DNA from: Chryseobacterium salipaludis
GTDB lineage: Bacteria > Bacteroidota > Bacteroidia > Flavobacteriales > Weeksellaceae
DNA: 64,000 nucleotides
NCBI RefSeq assembly: GCF_022968825.1
Contig: NZ_JALHKS010000002.1
Coordinates: forward strand, 310,001-374,000
Direction: 5' to 3'
A model generated the notes under the pieces. The model was not told the DNA's origin. It worked only from the letters and a program-made list of their open reading frames with translations, and made no database searches. Below, in pieces: positions 1 to 8,643 of this stretch. The translations under genes and the position numbers were made by a program. The first letter of the stretch is position 1; each line of letters starts with the position of its first letter.

Positions 1-383
1 TGGCGGCCGAACGCGGAGAAGTGCCGGTGGGCTGCATAGTCGTGGCCAATAACACCATTATCGCCAAATCGCACAACCTCACCGAAGCTTTAAACGATGT
101 AACGGCACACGCAGAAATGCAGGCTATTACGTCGGCGGCAGCTTATCTGGGCGGAAAATATTTGGTTAACTGTACGATGTATATCACGCTGGAACCCTGC
201 GTAATGTGTGCTGGTGCCCTGGCGTGGTCGCAGATTTCCAAAGTTGTAATCGGTGCACGTGACGAACAGCGGGGGTACATTAACAAGGGATTACAGCTCC
301 ATCCCAAAACAGAAGTAGTTACCGGTGTCCTGCCGGAGAAATGTTCACAGCTGGTGAAGGACTTCTTCCGTTCGCGGAGATAG
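1..383 (+). CDS. tadA: tRNA-specific adenosine deaminase TadA, 5'-truncated by window start
   Basis: Deaminates adenosine 34 to inosine in tRNA anticodons as a zinc-dependent homodimer in the cytoplasm. The reading frame is open from base 3, so the start codon lies before the window; a GTG at 21 is an internal Val codon (EVPVG motif), not a start. The zinc and catalytic motif HAE (about 108-116) and the second zinc motif PCVMC (about 195-209) are both present, as in the cytidine/deoxycytidylate deaminase fold. The stop is TAG at 381-383. The gene converges on coaX with only 17 bases between stop codons. A related nucleoside deaminase cannot be fully excluded without the N-terminus, but the AAERGEVPVG context is typical of TadA. 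Confidence 0.9.
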   Translation, partial: AAERGEVPVGCIVVANNTIIAKSHNLTEALNDVTAHAEMQAITSAAAYLGGKYLVNCTMYITLEPCVMCAGALAWSQISKVVIGARDEQRGYINKGLQLHPKTEVVTGVLPEKCSQLVKDFFRSRR

Positions 384-415
384 AAACTGCAAACAAATTA
401 TTATTCTGCAGTTTC
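383..415. repeat. Inverted repeat between convergent tadA and coaX
   Basis: GAAACTGCA at 383-391 and TGCAGTTTC at 407-415 are perfect 9-base inverted arms around a 15-base loop. The right arm lies in the last codons of coaX. There is no T-run on either side, so this is at best a weak shared 3' hairpin. Confidence 0.4.
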
Positions 416-1165
416 CTGTCCAAGAAAATATAAGCCCTTCAAAGTATGCAGGCGGTCCGCTACATCGATTTTATCGGTTAAAGGTTTATAGATATGGGAA
501 ACGCCACCGGTTGCGATCACAAAGCATTCCTCATTCACTTCTTTATTAATCCGGTCAATAAAGCCTTCCACCATACCAAGATAGCCGTACACCATGCCGC
601 TCTGCATGCAGCTCACCGTATCCAGTCCTAACACGGATTTTGGTTTGATCAGTTCAATTTCCGGTAACTGTGCCGTGTCATGAATAAGTGAGTTAAGTGC
701 CGTAATAATGCCCGGCGCGATAATCACACCAATGGTTTCACCCTCCTTACTAAGGCAGCTCGCCGTAAGTGCAGTTCCGAAATCAAATATAATTTTGCTG
801 CGGCCGGGATACAGGTGATGCGCGGCTACGAGGTTCGCGTAAATATCAGTACCCATTTGTTTGGACTTGGGTTGAACAGCAGAAACTGTATTCCGGTCAA
901 CCAGCACCGGCTTTTTTCCATGCAGTTTCTGGACGGCCCGGGAAATATCAAAAGTGAGCTGAGGAACCACCGAGCCGATAATAATTCGGTTCACTGCCGC
1001 CGCATCGATGTGATAGGTCTGGTACATCAGTGAAAACTGCATCTGCATTTCATCACTCGTGCGATAAGGTTTAGTATTAAAAATCCAGGATTGCACGCAT
1101 TCCCCATCCTGAAACAAACCGAAGCGGATATTGGTGTTTCCTATATTAATTACGATCGTCTTCAT
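401..1165 (-). CDS. coaX: Type III pantothenate kinase CoaX
   Basis: Catalyses ATP-dependent phosphorylation of pantothenate, the first step of coenzyme A synthesis. The start chosen is ATG at 1165 (MKTIVINIGNTN); a longer frame begins at a TTG five codons upstream and runs into the preceding terminator, so it is unlikely. The protein is 254 residues, normal for the family. The N-terminal GNTN phosphate-binding motif, the central GTDIYANLV motif and the DFGTALT motif are those of the CoaX/ASKHA-fold kinases, which are not inhibited by CoA in characterised members. It sits directly downstream of an M1 peptidase gene but is separated from it by a terminator hairpin. Confidence 0.93.
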   Translation of the reverse strand: MKTIVINIGNTNIRFGLFQDGECVQSWIFNTKPYRTSDEMQMQFSLMYQTYHIDAAAVNRIIIGSVVPQLTFDISRAVQKLHGKKPVLVDRNTVSAVQPKSKQMGTDIYANLVAAHHLYPGRSKIIFDFGTALTASCLSKEGETIGVIIAPGIITALNSLIHDTAQLPEIELIKPKSVLGLDTVSCMQSGMVYGYLGMVEGFIDRINKEVNEECFVIATGGVSHIYKPLTDKIDVADRLHTLKGLYFLGQETAE

Positions 1166-1177
1166 TTTCTTAAAAGG

Positions 1178-1206
1178 CAAAAGCCTCTACGCTGGGCAGA
1201 GGCTAT
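1178..1206 (-). terminator. Intrinsic terminator after the M1 peptidase gene
   Basis: AGCCTCT and AGAGGCT arms (1181-1188 and 1198-1204 on the plus strand) form a 7-8 bp stem. On the minus strand it is followed by TTTTGCCTTTT, just upstream of the coaX start. Confidence 0.7.
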
Positions 1207-1211
1207 GTTAT

Positions 1212-3056
1212 TTATTTTACCTGAGTGATATTGTCCTCAGGGTTGATGTCAGCCAGGCGGCCGGAGAAATCAATTCCCAGCGCGGCAATCTGTTCTTTGG
1301 TGTACGGAATAGTAAGCGTGTATTCCTTCTGCGTCCACGGCCAGTATTTCGCTGTGGTGAAATTACCATAAATATCACTGGATTTCCAGCTCCGGGTCAT
1401 GTTCATGGGAATCTGCCAGGTTCTTACTTGTTTGTCCGTTGTTAAAATAGAAAAATCAATAGGCATCGGGATACCGCCTTTGTTTTCAAGTGTAATCACG
1501 GTTGCGCCGTCCAGATAGTTTACATCCTTAATCGCATAGTCAATGGTTTTGGTGGTATTAATCCAGTAATGGTGGAACCACTGGAGATCCATACCGGAAA
1601 TTCGCTGCGCGATATGCATAAAATCACGATCGGTAGGATGCTTCAGATGCCATTGGTTATAAAACTCTTTCATCACGAGCGCCAGTTTTTCTTCACCGAT
1701 GATATAGCCCAGCTGTACCAGGAACAAATCTCCTTTCACATAGGTCGCATAAGAATAAGCAGTTCCGTTATCGTGATGATCACCGAGCCAAACGGCAGGC
1801 TCTTCGATTCCTTTTTTCACAAAATTGCGGTAGCGGTCAATCGTTCCGCTAAACGGATTCGGTTGTGGATTTGCCGGTGGGAAAAGCTGGTACATGATGT
1901 AGTCATCATAATAGCTCGTAAACCCTTCATCCATCCACGGGCGCACACTCTCGTTGTATGCCATCATTTGCTGGTTGTAGGAATGTCCTCCTTCGTGAAC
2001 CATCAGGCTTACCAAACCTTCGAGCGATTTCGCTTCGCCGAGAATCATGGTGCACATGCCGTATTCCATTCCGCCGTCACCGCCCTGGATAAAAGAATAG
2101 GAAGGGTACACATAACGCCCGTATATGGCATTCATCAGCTGGAAAAATTTGGTGATATACGGTTTGGATGGTTCCCAGTATTGGGTTTTTTCGGATTTCT
2201 GATATACGTAATATACCTTCGGCCCATCCAGGATAACAAAAGATTCTACGGTATAGTCACGGTCTGCGGCCCAGGCAAAGTCCAGCATGTTTTTCGCGGT
2301 CCACCGCCAGGTTGCTTTTCCGCTGCGGTCTGCTTTTATTGTGGCTTTCGGATCATAGCCTTTTACTTCAGTGGGATTCTCCAGTGTACCGCCGGCTCCG
2401 ATGACGTAGTTTTTGTCAATCTTTATCGATACATCAAAATCAGCAAACGGTGCATGGAATTCGCGCCCGATATAGTCAAAGGTAGCCCAGCCGTCATAGT
2501 CGTATTCTGCAATCTTCGGGTACCATTGGGTCATCGTCATATCGATGCCTTCGCGGTTGTTCCTTCCTGCACGGCGAATCTGCATGGGGATGACCGCATC
2601 CCATTCCATGGTGAAGGTCGTATTGCTGTTGGCTTTAATGGGCTGATCCAGATAAACTTTCATCACGGTTTCCTGAATTTCAAACTTCAGGTTTTTGCCG
2701 TTTTGCTTAATCCAGTGGATGTTTTGCTTTCCGGCTTCATTTTCAGGTATAGCTGCCAGGCGTGAAATGCCGTTGTTTTGCAAACGGGAATCTCCGTTTT
2801 TTCCCTGGCTGGCAACGCGCTGGTCCATCATCGAGCCGGCCCGGAAAGCATTCCAGTATAAATTAAAATAAACCACATTCAGCTCATCGGGTGAATTGTT
2901 GGTGTATTCCAGTGTCTGTTTTCCTTTGTACGTGAAATTCTTTGCATCCACATCAATATCCATTTTGTATTTGGCATATTGCTGATAGTATGCATTTTGC
3001 TGCGCGAACATCCAGCCGGTACACAAGGCAAAGAGTAGCAGAACTCCTTTCTTCAT
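1212..3056 (-). CDS. M1 family zinc metallopeptidase, exported
   Basis: A 614-residue secreted peptidase. Residues 1-19 are a signal peptide (Lys-Lys, hydrophobic core, ending FAQ). The gluzincin motif is HEGGH at residues 354-358 with the third zinc ligand Glu377 in MDEGFT, the exact HExxH-x18-E spacing of M1 aminopeptidases. GGMEYG (about 328-333) stands where M1 enzymes have the GxMEN substrate-binding motif. Members of this Bacteroidota group hydrolyse N-terminal residues of peptides in the periplasm or outside the cell; the exact specificity cannot be read here. The gene is monocistronic, with a terminator behind it. Confidence 0.88.
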   Translation of the reverse strand: MKKGVLLLFALCTGWMFAQQNAYYQQYAKYKMDIDVDAKNFTYKGKQTLEYTNNSPDELNVVYFNLYWNAFRAGSMMDQRVASQGKNGDSRLQNNGISRLAAIPENEAGKQNIHWIKQNGKNLKFEIQETVMKVYLDQPIKANSNTTFTMEWDAVIPMQIRRAGRNNREGIDMTMTQWYPKIAEYDYDGWATFDYIGREFHAPFADFDVSIKIDKNYVIGAGGTLENPTEVKGYDPKATIKADRSGKATWRWTAKNMLDFAWAADRDYTVESFVILDGPKVYYVYQKSEKTQYWEPSKPYITKFFQLMNAIYGRYVYPSYSFIQGGDGGMEYGMCTMILGEAKSLEGLVSLMVHEGGHSYNQQMMAYNESVRPWMDEGFTSYYDDYIMYQLFPPANPQPNPFSGTIDRYRNFVKKGIEEPAVWLGDHHDNGTAYSYATYVKGDLFLVQLGYIIGEEKLALVMKEFYNQWHLKHPTDRDFMHIAQRISGMDLQWFHHYWINTTKTIDYAIKDVNYLDGATVITLENKGGIPMPIDFSILTTDKQVRTWQIPMNMTRSWKSSDIYGNFTTAKYWPWTQKEYTLTIPYTKEQIAALGIDFSGRLADINPEDNITQVK

Positions 3057-3123
3057 AATATTTTTACTTTTAAAAAAAGGGAAAGGTAAGAATTTCTACA
3101 ATAAACGGTCGTGGTTTGGCAGC

Positions 3124-3160
3124 ACAAAAAAGCCTTCCGGCTGATAGGGAAGGCTTTTCA
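3124..3160 (-). terminator. Intrinsic terminator after the DUF6909-like gene
   Basis: AAAGCCTTCC and GGAAGGCTTT arms (about 3128-3137 and 3148-3157) form a strong stem. On the minus strand it ends in a T-run. Confidence 0.75.
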
Positions 3161-3169
3161 AAAAATGTA

Positions 3170-4861
3170 TTATTCAAGTATGGGTTCCGGCTCGCGTGCG
3201 CTGAGCAGGATTTTCTCCAGGATACGCAGGGTGATAAGATACGTAGGTTTCACACCGGTAAGTCCAAGTCCGCCGGAGGATAAGGTGGATCCTGTCTCCA
3301 GTGGATTATCGGATGCGTAATAAGCGTACATCACAAACAGATCTTCGGAAATATGGTGGCGGATTTTTGATGCCACTTGAATGGCCTTCTGGTAATGCGC
3401 TCCTTCCATTTCCAGCCCAATGGCTTTCCAGGAGGTGTCCATAAAGTACCGCAGGATGTCCTTGTTCTGTAAGGAAGTTCCCAGCACGGTAATCATGCCG
3501 CCTTCAAACGCCTGCAGTTCGTCATCTTCGAAATCCGAAAGCTTCAGCGCATTCTCAAACGGGTAATTATCTGCAGTTCCTTCAAACACGTGCGAAGTCG
3601 GAATCATAATGTCGCCCTTGCCGCCCATCAGAATGCCGGCTTTCCCCATGATCGAAATGGATTTTACCTTCATGGTGTAAACCTCGTCATTATATTCGTA
3701 GGGACGCAGCAGTTCATCCATGATTTCATAAGCCTGTTCACCAAAAGCATAATCAAAAACCATAATCACATCATCGCCATCATAGTTCAGGTGACCGAAA
3801 GGCGTGTTGCTCAGATCCGTTTTCTTAAGATCGATAATCTGAACATCGATATTACTGCCGCTCTGGTCGTCAATATAAATTAGACCCTCTCTGAGTGAAT
3901 GCTCCAGAATTTTTTCCTGAAGCGGCCGCTTGTTGGAGATTTCTTCATAAAGTTTATAATTCACCTCGTCGGTGGACTTTTTCCCTAAAGAATCATGTGC
4001 ATACAGCATATTCTTCACCGAGTGCATGTTCGCAGAAATAATGTGAAGCGGACGCATCTGCAGATTATTTACAGCCAAAACCTCTTTCACTTTATTTGCC
4101 CATTTCTCCCCGAAGAAGTGGTGGCCTACGCGTTCACGCAAAATGGCTGAGAAATGAACCTCGCGCTCACGGATTTTTTTGTAATCATTAAAACTTTCAT
4201 TTCCGAGGTGATAGATGATTTTAAATAAACGGTCGGGGTTATTATCGTCGCCGAAGTTATTGTAAGCCTTCAGGGTTTCATCAAACGTGCGGCCCAGCAA
4301 AGAAGAAAGATGGATCAGCGCGACTTCCTTTTCTTTGCGGCTGTATTTCTTCTCGCCGCGTGCTACTTCCTCAATGATCTTCCAGGCACGGCTGGATTTA
4401 TCGTTCTCTTCAAAAATAAACGCCTGCTTGCGGATTTTATCAGCTTCAATATAAAGGAAGGTAAGGTGCGTCAGGATATCATAAATTTCTGATCGGCCCA
4501 GCAATACCTCAATATTCATCTGATGCTCGTCAATGCGGTAGCAGTTTCTTCTTCTTTTCTTGGGAACAATCACCTCGAAACCGCCTTTTTCAAAACCTTC
4601 ATCAGACGTCAGATGAATAAAAGAACATTCCTCAATCCCTTCCGGCAGTCGGTCCAGTACATACATGAGGCCATCCAGCTCAATTTTGTTGGGGATGCTC
4701 ATAGTACCGTAAATTTCTGGATTGATGGTCATTAATAATGACCGGAGGCTTTCACCGGAGATCCCGGCTGGCTTAAAGAAACCTCTGTAGAAGAGGTGTC
4801 GCATGGAAACATAAAGCCTTTCAATCGCCTCAGTGGTTTCCCTTGCTCGTGAATTTACCAT
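3170..4861 (-). CDS. Uncharacterised DUF6909-like protein with nucleoside-phosphorylase-like C-terminus
   Basis: A 563-residue cytoplasmic protein without signal peptide or membrane segment. I recognise it as a conserved Bacteroidota family, probably DUF6909. The start chosen is ATG at 4861 (MVNSRARE); a frame extended by six codons begins at TTG. The C-terminal third contains IGLEMEGAHYQ, which resembles the EMEG ribose-binding motif of purine nucleoside and MTA phosphorylases, plus Gly-rich segments (ILMGGKGD, GSTLSSGGLGL). The N-terminal two thirds is mixed helical and shows nothing I can assign. It stands alone between an M1 peptidase and glutamine synthetase. A role in nucleotide or nucleoside metabolism is only an inference from the EMEG motif. 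Confidence 0.6.
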   Translation of the reverse strand: MVNSRARETTEAIERLYVSMRHLFYRGFFKPAGISGESLRSLLMTINPEIYGTMSIPNKIELDGLMYVLDRLPEGIEECSFIHLTSDEGFEKGGFEVIVPKKRRRNCYRIDEHQMNIEVLLGRSEIYDILTHLTFLYIEADKIRKQAFIFEENDKSSRAWKIIEEVARGEKKYSRKEKEVALIHLSSLLGRTFDETLKAYNNFGDDNNPDRLFKIIYHLGNESFNDYKKIREREVHFSAILRERVGHHFFGEKWANKVKEVLAVNNLQMRPLHIISANMHSVKNMLYAHDSLGKKSTDEVNYKLYEEISNKRPLQEKILEHSLREGLIYIDDQSGSNIDVQIIDLKKTDLSNTPFGHLNYDGDDVIMVFDYAFGEQAYEIMDELLRPYEYNDEVYTMKVKSISIMGKAGILMGGKGDIMIPTSHVFEGTADNYPFENALKLSDFEDDELQAFEGGMITVLGTSLQNKDILRYFMDTSWKAIGLEMEGAHYQKAIQVASKIRHHISEDLFVMYAYYASDNPLETGSTLSSGGLGLTGVKPTYLITLRILEKILLSAREPEPILE

Positions 4862-5077
4862 AATATAAATTTCACACAAATATAGTGAAAATTCCGCTCA
4901 AGTCCTATGGGTGCAGAGTTTCAGGCATTTATAGACCGGAAGATTACTATTTACATTAAAGATTTAAAAGGTGTAATCAACGCTGATTTCTAAAGCTTAT
5001 TAATTAAAAAAATGTTATTTATATTGATGTACCCCTTATTTTCATAGGGTAGGTCACTGTATTTATGTGTCTTTTTG

Positions 5078-5085
5078 TAACTTTG
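5078..5085 (+). promoter_or_regulatory. Putative -7 box (TAnnTTTG) for glutamine synthetase
   Basis: TAACTTTG lies 21 bases before the ATG at 5107, matching the Bacteroidota -7 consensus. No good TTTG -33 element is visible at the usual spacing. Confidence 0.5.
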
Positions 5086-5106
5086 CCCTGTTAAAAACAA
5101 CATAAA

Positions 5107-7305
5107 ATGGCTAATGTAAGATTTAAGGCTCTGGAATTACTTTCGCAGAAAGACTATAGAAAAGAAAATGCGGTACAGGTTCCCTGCCGGCTTTCCGAAT
5201 TATTCTGCGAACATGTATTCTCTGAAGAGACCATGCGCGAATACCTGACCAAGGAAGCATTTACCTCCATTCAGGGCGCGATAAAAAGAAACACGAAGAT
5301 CCAGCGGGATGTGGCAGATCAGATTGCCCAGGCCATGAAAGACTGGGCGATGAGCAAAGGAGTGACGCACTACACGCATTGGTTCCAGCCGCTGACCGGG
5401 ACTACCGCTGAAAAACACGATTCGTTTTTCACGCCGTTTGAAAGCGACCGCGCCATCGAAAGATTCTCCGGGAACATGCTGATTCAGCAGGAACCGGATG
5501 CTTCCTCTTTCCCGAACGGCGGAATCCGGAACACCTTCGAAGCGCGCGGCTACACAGCCTGGGACCCTACCTCGCCGGCCTTTATTATGGATACCACTTT
5601 ATGTATTCCTTCTATATTTATATCCTACACCGGTGAAACGCTGGATTACAAAGCACCGCTCTTGCGTGCACTGCATGAAGTGGACGAGGCCGCTACCGAT
5701 ATCTGCCGTTCCTATTTTGATAAAAATGTGACCAAGGTAACACCTACCTTGGGGTGGGAGCAGGAGTATTTCCTGGTGGACTCTGCTTTGTATCAATCCC
5801 GTCCGGATTTGGTAATCACCGGAAAAACGTTGCTGGGGCATCCACCAGCAAAAGGGCAGCAGCTGGATGATCATTACTTCGGTTCCATTCCGACGCGGGT
5901 AATGAACTTTATGAAAGAACTGGAAATACGTTCTATTCAGTTGGGAATTCCGGTGACCACCCGTCATAATGAAGTGGCACCAAATCAGTTCGAGTTGGCG
6001 CCTATGTATGAAGAGGTGAATGTGGCGGTGGATCATAATTCCTTATTAATGGATCTGATGGCAAGAGTTGCCCATAAGCACCATTTCCATATTCTATTTC
6101 ATGAAAAACCTTTTGCCGGCATGAACGGTAGCGGGAAGCACAACAACTGGAGCCTCGCCACAGATACCGGCGAAAATCTTTTGAGCCCGGGTGCCAATCC
6201 GAAAAAGAACCTGCAGTTCCTGACTTTCTTTGTGAATACGCTCAAAGCGGTACATGATTATGCTGACTTACTTCGCGTGAGCATCGCCTCGGCCGGAAAC
6301 GATCACAGGCTTGGTGCCAATGAAGCGCCGCCGGCGATTATTTCTGCCTTTATCGGATCGCAGTTGTTTGGTGTGCTGGAAGAATTAGAGAAAGTGACCG
6401 ACGGCAAGCTCTCGCCGCAGGAAAAAACAGACCTGAAACTGAATGTCGTTGGGAAAATTCCGAACATTCTCCTGGATAACACTGACCGGAACCGGACGTC
6501 GCCCTTTGCATTTACCGGAAATAAATTTGAAATCAGAGCCGTAGGTTCTTCCGCGAACTGTGCAGAGGTGATGACGGTGATGAACGCCATTGCCGCCAAA
6601 CAGCTCCGCACCTTTAAAACGGAGGTGGATCAGTTGATCGAAAAAGAAGGCCTCAAGAAAGACGAAGCCATATTTAATGTGTTGCGTGAATACATTAAAG
6701 TAAGCAAGAATATCATGTTCGAAGGAGATGGTTATTCTGCGGAATGGGCAGAAGAGGCAGTTGGCCGCGGGCTCAGCAACCTGCGGACAACACCGGAAGC
6801 ATTAAGCCGCGAGCTGGATCAAAAATTTGTTTCCTTATTTGAAGAGCTGGGCATTTATACCGCCAGAGAAATGGAGGCCCGTAATGAAATTAAGCTGGAA
6901 AAGTATTGCTCCGTGGTCGCGATCGAAGGGAGGGTATTGGCAGATATTGCACGAAACCATATTATTCCGTGTGCAATTAAATATCAGAACCGCTTAATTG
7001 ATAATGTGAAAGGGCTGAAAGAGATTTTTGGTGAAAGTTTTCAGGACCTTGCTGCCGAACAGATCAGTCTTATTAAAGATATATCCGGGCACATTGCCAC
7101 CTTGAAAAATGAAGTTGAAAATATTTTCACTGAAATTAACGAGGCGCGTAATCTGGAAACGGCTCACGAGCAGGCGGATGCTTTCTGCCGGAATGTGATC
7201 CCTTATTTCGCTAAGATTCGTTCTGCCGCAGACGCTCTGGAAATGATGGTAGATGATGAGTTATGGCCAATGACCAAATACCGCGAATTGCTCTTCACCA
7301 GATAA
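5107..7305 (+). CDS. glnN: Glutamine synthetase type III
   Basis: Forms glutamine from glutamate, ammonia and ATP. At 732 residues it has the length of GSIII, not the roughly 450 residues of GSI/GSII. Family signatures include the N-terminal THYTHWFQPLTG segment, the GGIRNTFEARGYTAWD region, GWEQEYFLVD (glutamate and metal site), RHNEVAPNQFELAP, and the MNGSGKHNNWS nucleotide/glutamate-binding motif. The C-terminal 200 residues form the helical extension typical of GSIII. It has its own promoter and terminator. gdhA lies about 17 kb away, so the window carries both ammonia-assimilation routes. Confidence 0.95.
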   Translation: MANVRFKALELLSQKDYRKENAVQVPCRLSELFCEHVFSEETMREYLTKEAFTSIQGAIKRNTKIQRDVADQIAQAMKDWAMSKGVTHYTHWFQPLTGTTAEKHDSFFTPFESDRAIERFSGNMLIQQEPDASSFPNGGIRNTFEARGYTAWDPTSPAFIMDTTLCIPSIFISYTGETLDYKAPLLRALHEVDEAATDICRSYFDKNVTKVTPTLGWEQEYFLVDSALYQSRPDLVITGKTLLGHPPAKGQQLDDHYFGSIPTRVMNFMKELEIRSIQLGIPVTTRHNEVAPNQFELAPMYEEVNVAVDHNSLLMDLMARVAHKHHFHILFHEKPFAGMNGSGKHNNWSLATDTGENLLSPGANPKKNLQFLTFFVNTLKAVHDYADLLRVSIASAGNDHRLGANEAPPAIISAFIGSQLFGVLEELEKVTDGKLSPQEKTDLKLNVVGKIPNILLDNTDRNRTSPFAFTGNKFEIRAVGSSANCAEVMTVMNAIAAKQLRTFKTEVDQLIEKEGLKKDEAIFNVLREYIKVSKNIMFEGDGYSAEWAEEAVGRGLSNLRTTPEALSRELDQKFVSLFEELGIYTAREMEARNEIKLEKYCSVVAIEGRVLADIARNHIIPCAIKYQNRLIDNVKGLKEIFGESFQDLAAEQISLIKDISGHIATLKNEVENIFTEINEARNLETAHEQADAFCRNVIPYFAKIRSAADALEMMVDDELWPMTKYRELLFTR

Positions 7306-7331
7306 AATTGTTATACCTCCAATAAAAACAG

Positions 7332-7358
7332 AAAAAATCCTCTTCGGGGGATTTTTTT
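7332..7358 (+). terminator. Intrinsic terminator after glnN
   Basis: AAAAATCCTC and GGGGATTTTT arms (7333-7342, 7347-7356) close a TTCG tetraloop and are followed by further T residues. Confidence 0.85.
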
Positions 7359-7552
7359 GTTTTATACTGAACAGTGCTGATAATGAGCACCTATTATAAA
7401 TGTTAATAAATCTTAACAAAAAGAAAAACGCAACCCCACAAATAGTGGGATTACGCTTCAAAATCCTTTAACGTTCGAATAATCAACGTTAAAATGTGTT
7501 AAAATGACTAGATTAAAAAGGTGATTTCACCCCTCCAAGCTGCCTGAATACT

Positions 7553-7560
7553 TACTTTTG
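7553..7560 (+). promoter_or_regulatory. Putative -7 box for the NlpC/P60 gene
   Basis: TACTTTTG matches TAnnTTTG and lies 50 bases before the ATG. The roughly 300-base gap between glnN and this gene holds only the glnN terminator and this promoter. Confidence 0.45.
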
Positions 7561-7610
7561 TACTGCTTTTTTAAACAAATATTACTTTTTAACACAGAGA
7601 ATCAATATAT

Positions 7611-8297
7611 ATGAAGAAAAGAGTTCTGTCTTATATAACTGCAGTAGTTGCTACTTTTTCCCTGCAGTCTTGTGTATCTAACTATGTAGTATCGTCTCCT
7701 GCAACTTACACTTCAGAATACAAAGCGAATGCCAAACTTGCATCGCTAGATAATAAAAAAATTGAAAACGCTAAGAAACAACTCTTAACGAGTTTCGCGG
7801 ACGAGAAAATTGTAGCGGCAAAAGCGATGGAAGCTGCTGTGAAAAATGAAGAAATTGCGAAGGCAGTTCGTTTCTCCAAAAAGATTGATGACATCCTCAC
7901 GGAAGCTGAATCTTACCTGGGAACTCCGTACCGCTATGGTGGAACTACCCGCAGCGGAATTGATTGTTCAGCGTTTGTACTTTCAGTTTTCGGTGCTTCT
8001 GCCGGTCTTCATTTGCCACGTGTTGCTGCTTCCCAGGCGCAGGAAGGACAGAAGGTCGATAAAAGCGAACTGCAAAAAGGCGATTTGGTATTTTTCTCCC
8101 ACGGCCGCGGACGTATTTCTCATGTAGGAATTGTAGAAAGCATCAGCGAAGAAGGTACTGTGAAATTCATCCATGCGGCTACCTCGCGCGGCGTCATGAT
8201 TTCTTCACTGAATGATTCATACTGGGGACCGCGCTACCGCTTTGCAAAACGAGTGATTACGCCGGAACTGTCGGAATCTAACTTCGCAAATAATTAA
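7611..8297 (+). CDS. C40 (NlpC/P60) peptidoglycan endopeptidase lipoprotein
   Basis: A 228-residue cell-envelope protein predicted to cut peptide stems of peptidoglycan. The N-terminus is a lipoprotein signal ending FSLQSC with the lipidated Cys at 21. Residues about 40-95 are Lys/Ala/Glu-rich and probably helical, acting as a spacer. The catalytic domain follows: YLGTPYRYGG and GIDCSAF with nucleophile Cys119, RISHVGIV with His171, and FIHAATSRGV with the third polar residue His188. This is the complete Cys-His-His triad of NlpC/P60. It is monocistronic, with its own promoter and terminator. Confidence 0.92.
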   Translation: MKKRVLSYITAVVATFSLQSCVSNYVVSSPATYTSEYKANAKLASLDNKKIENAKKQLLTSFADEKIVAAKAMEAAVKNEEIAKAVRFSKKIDDILTEAESYLGTPYRYGGTTRSGIDCSAFVLSVFGASAGLHLPRVAASQAQEGQKVDKSELQKGDLVFFSHGRGRISHVGIVESISEEGTVKFIHAATSRGVMISSLNDSYWGPRYRFAKRVITPELSESNFANN

Positions 8298-8320
8298 GAA
8301 TAAATAATTGATATTTACAC

Positions 8321-8352
8321 GGAAGAGCTTTTTTATTAAAAGCTCTTTTTTT
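8321..8352 (+). terminator. Intrinsic terminator after the NlpC/P60 gene
   Basis: AAGAGCTTTT and AAAAGCTCTT arms (about 8323-8332 and 8338-8347) are followed by a T-run. Confidence 0.8.
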
Positions 8353-8643
8353 ATGGTATTACCCAAGCGTAGCAGTTGCTCTATTCTGTCTGTCTGCTTT
8401 AAGATGTAGGACGCAATTATAAGCTCCGGTACCTATATCACTAATATTTGCGGAAACGATTTAAAGGTAGCAAAAGTTTAATCTAAAGTTTCACAGTAGT
8501 ATTATAGTTAAGATGTACTGTTGATTGAAGATTTATTTATACTAATAAAATGCGGTACGCTGCGACTTGTTAAAAGCTTATATGCCAAGCAGAGGTAACT
8601 GCCCTAAACTTTAATTAAGATTTTTAAGCGTGTTCTTACTACC
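8353..8643. other. Intergenic stretch without a recognisable gene
   Basis: Between the NlpC/P60 terminator and the end of rodA I see no coding frame with a start codon and ribosome-binding context, no tRNA-like fold and no clear terminator. It is AT-rich and presumably 3' untranslated or spacer sequence. Confidence 0.5.

Noticed and set aside
1569-2765. 398-codon open frame opposite the M1 peptidase gene
   Set aside because: It is fully antisense to a gene with clear catalytic motifs, and its translation has no domain or sensible composition.
4907-4993. 28-residue plus-strand frame before glnN
   Set aside because: It starts with ATG, but there is no clear ribosome-binding context and no recognisable motif; it lies upstream of the glnN promoter box in AT-rich spacer.
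7261-7461. 66-codon minus-strand frame over the glnN 3' end and terminator
   Set aside because: It crosses the glnN terminator hairpin and is antisense to glnN; no supporting motif.
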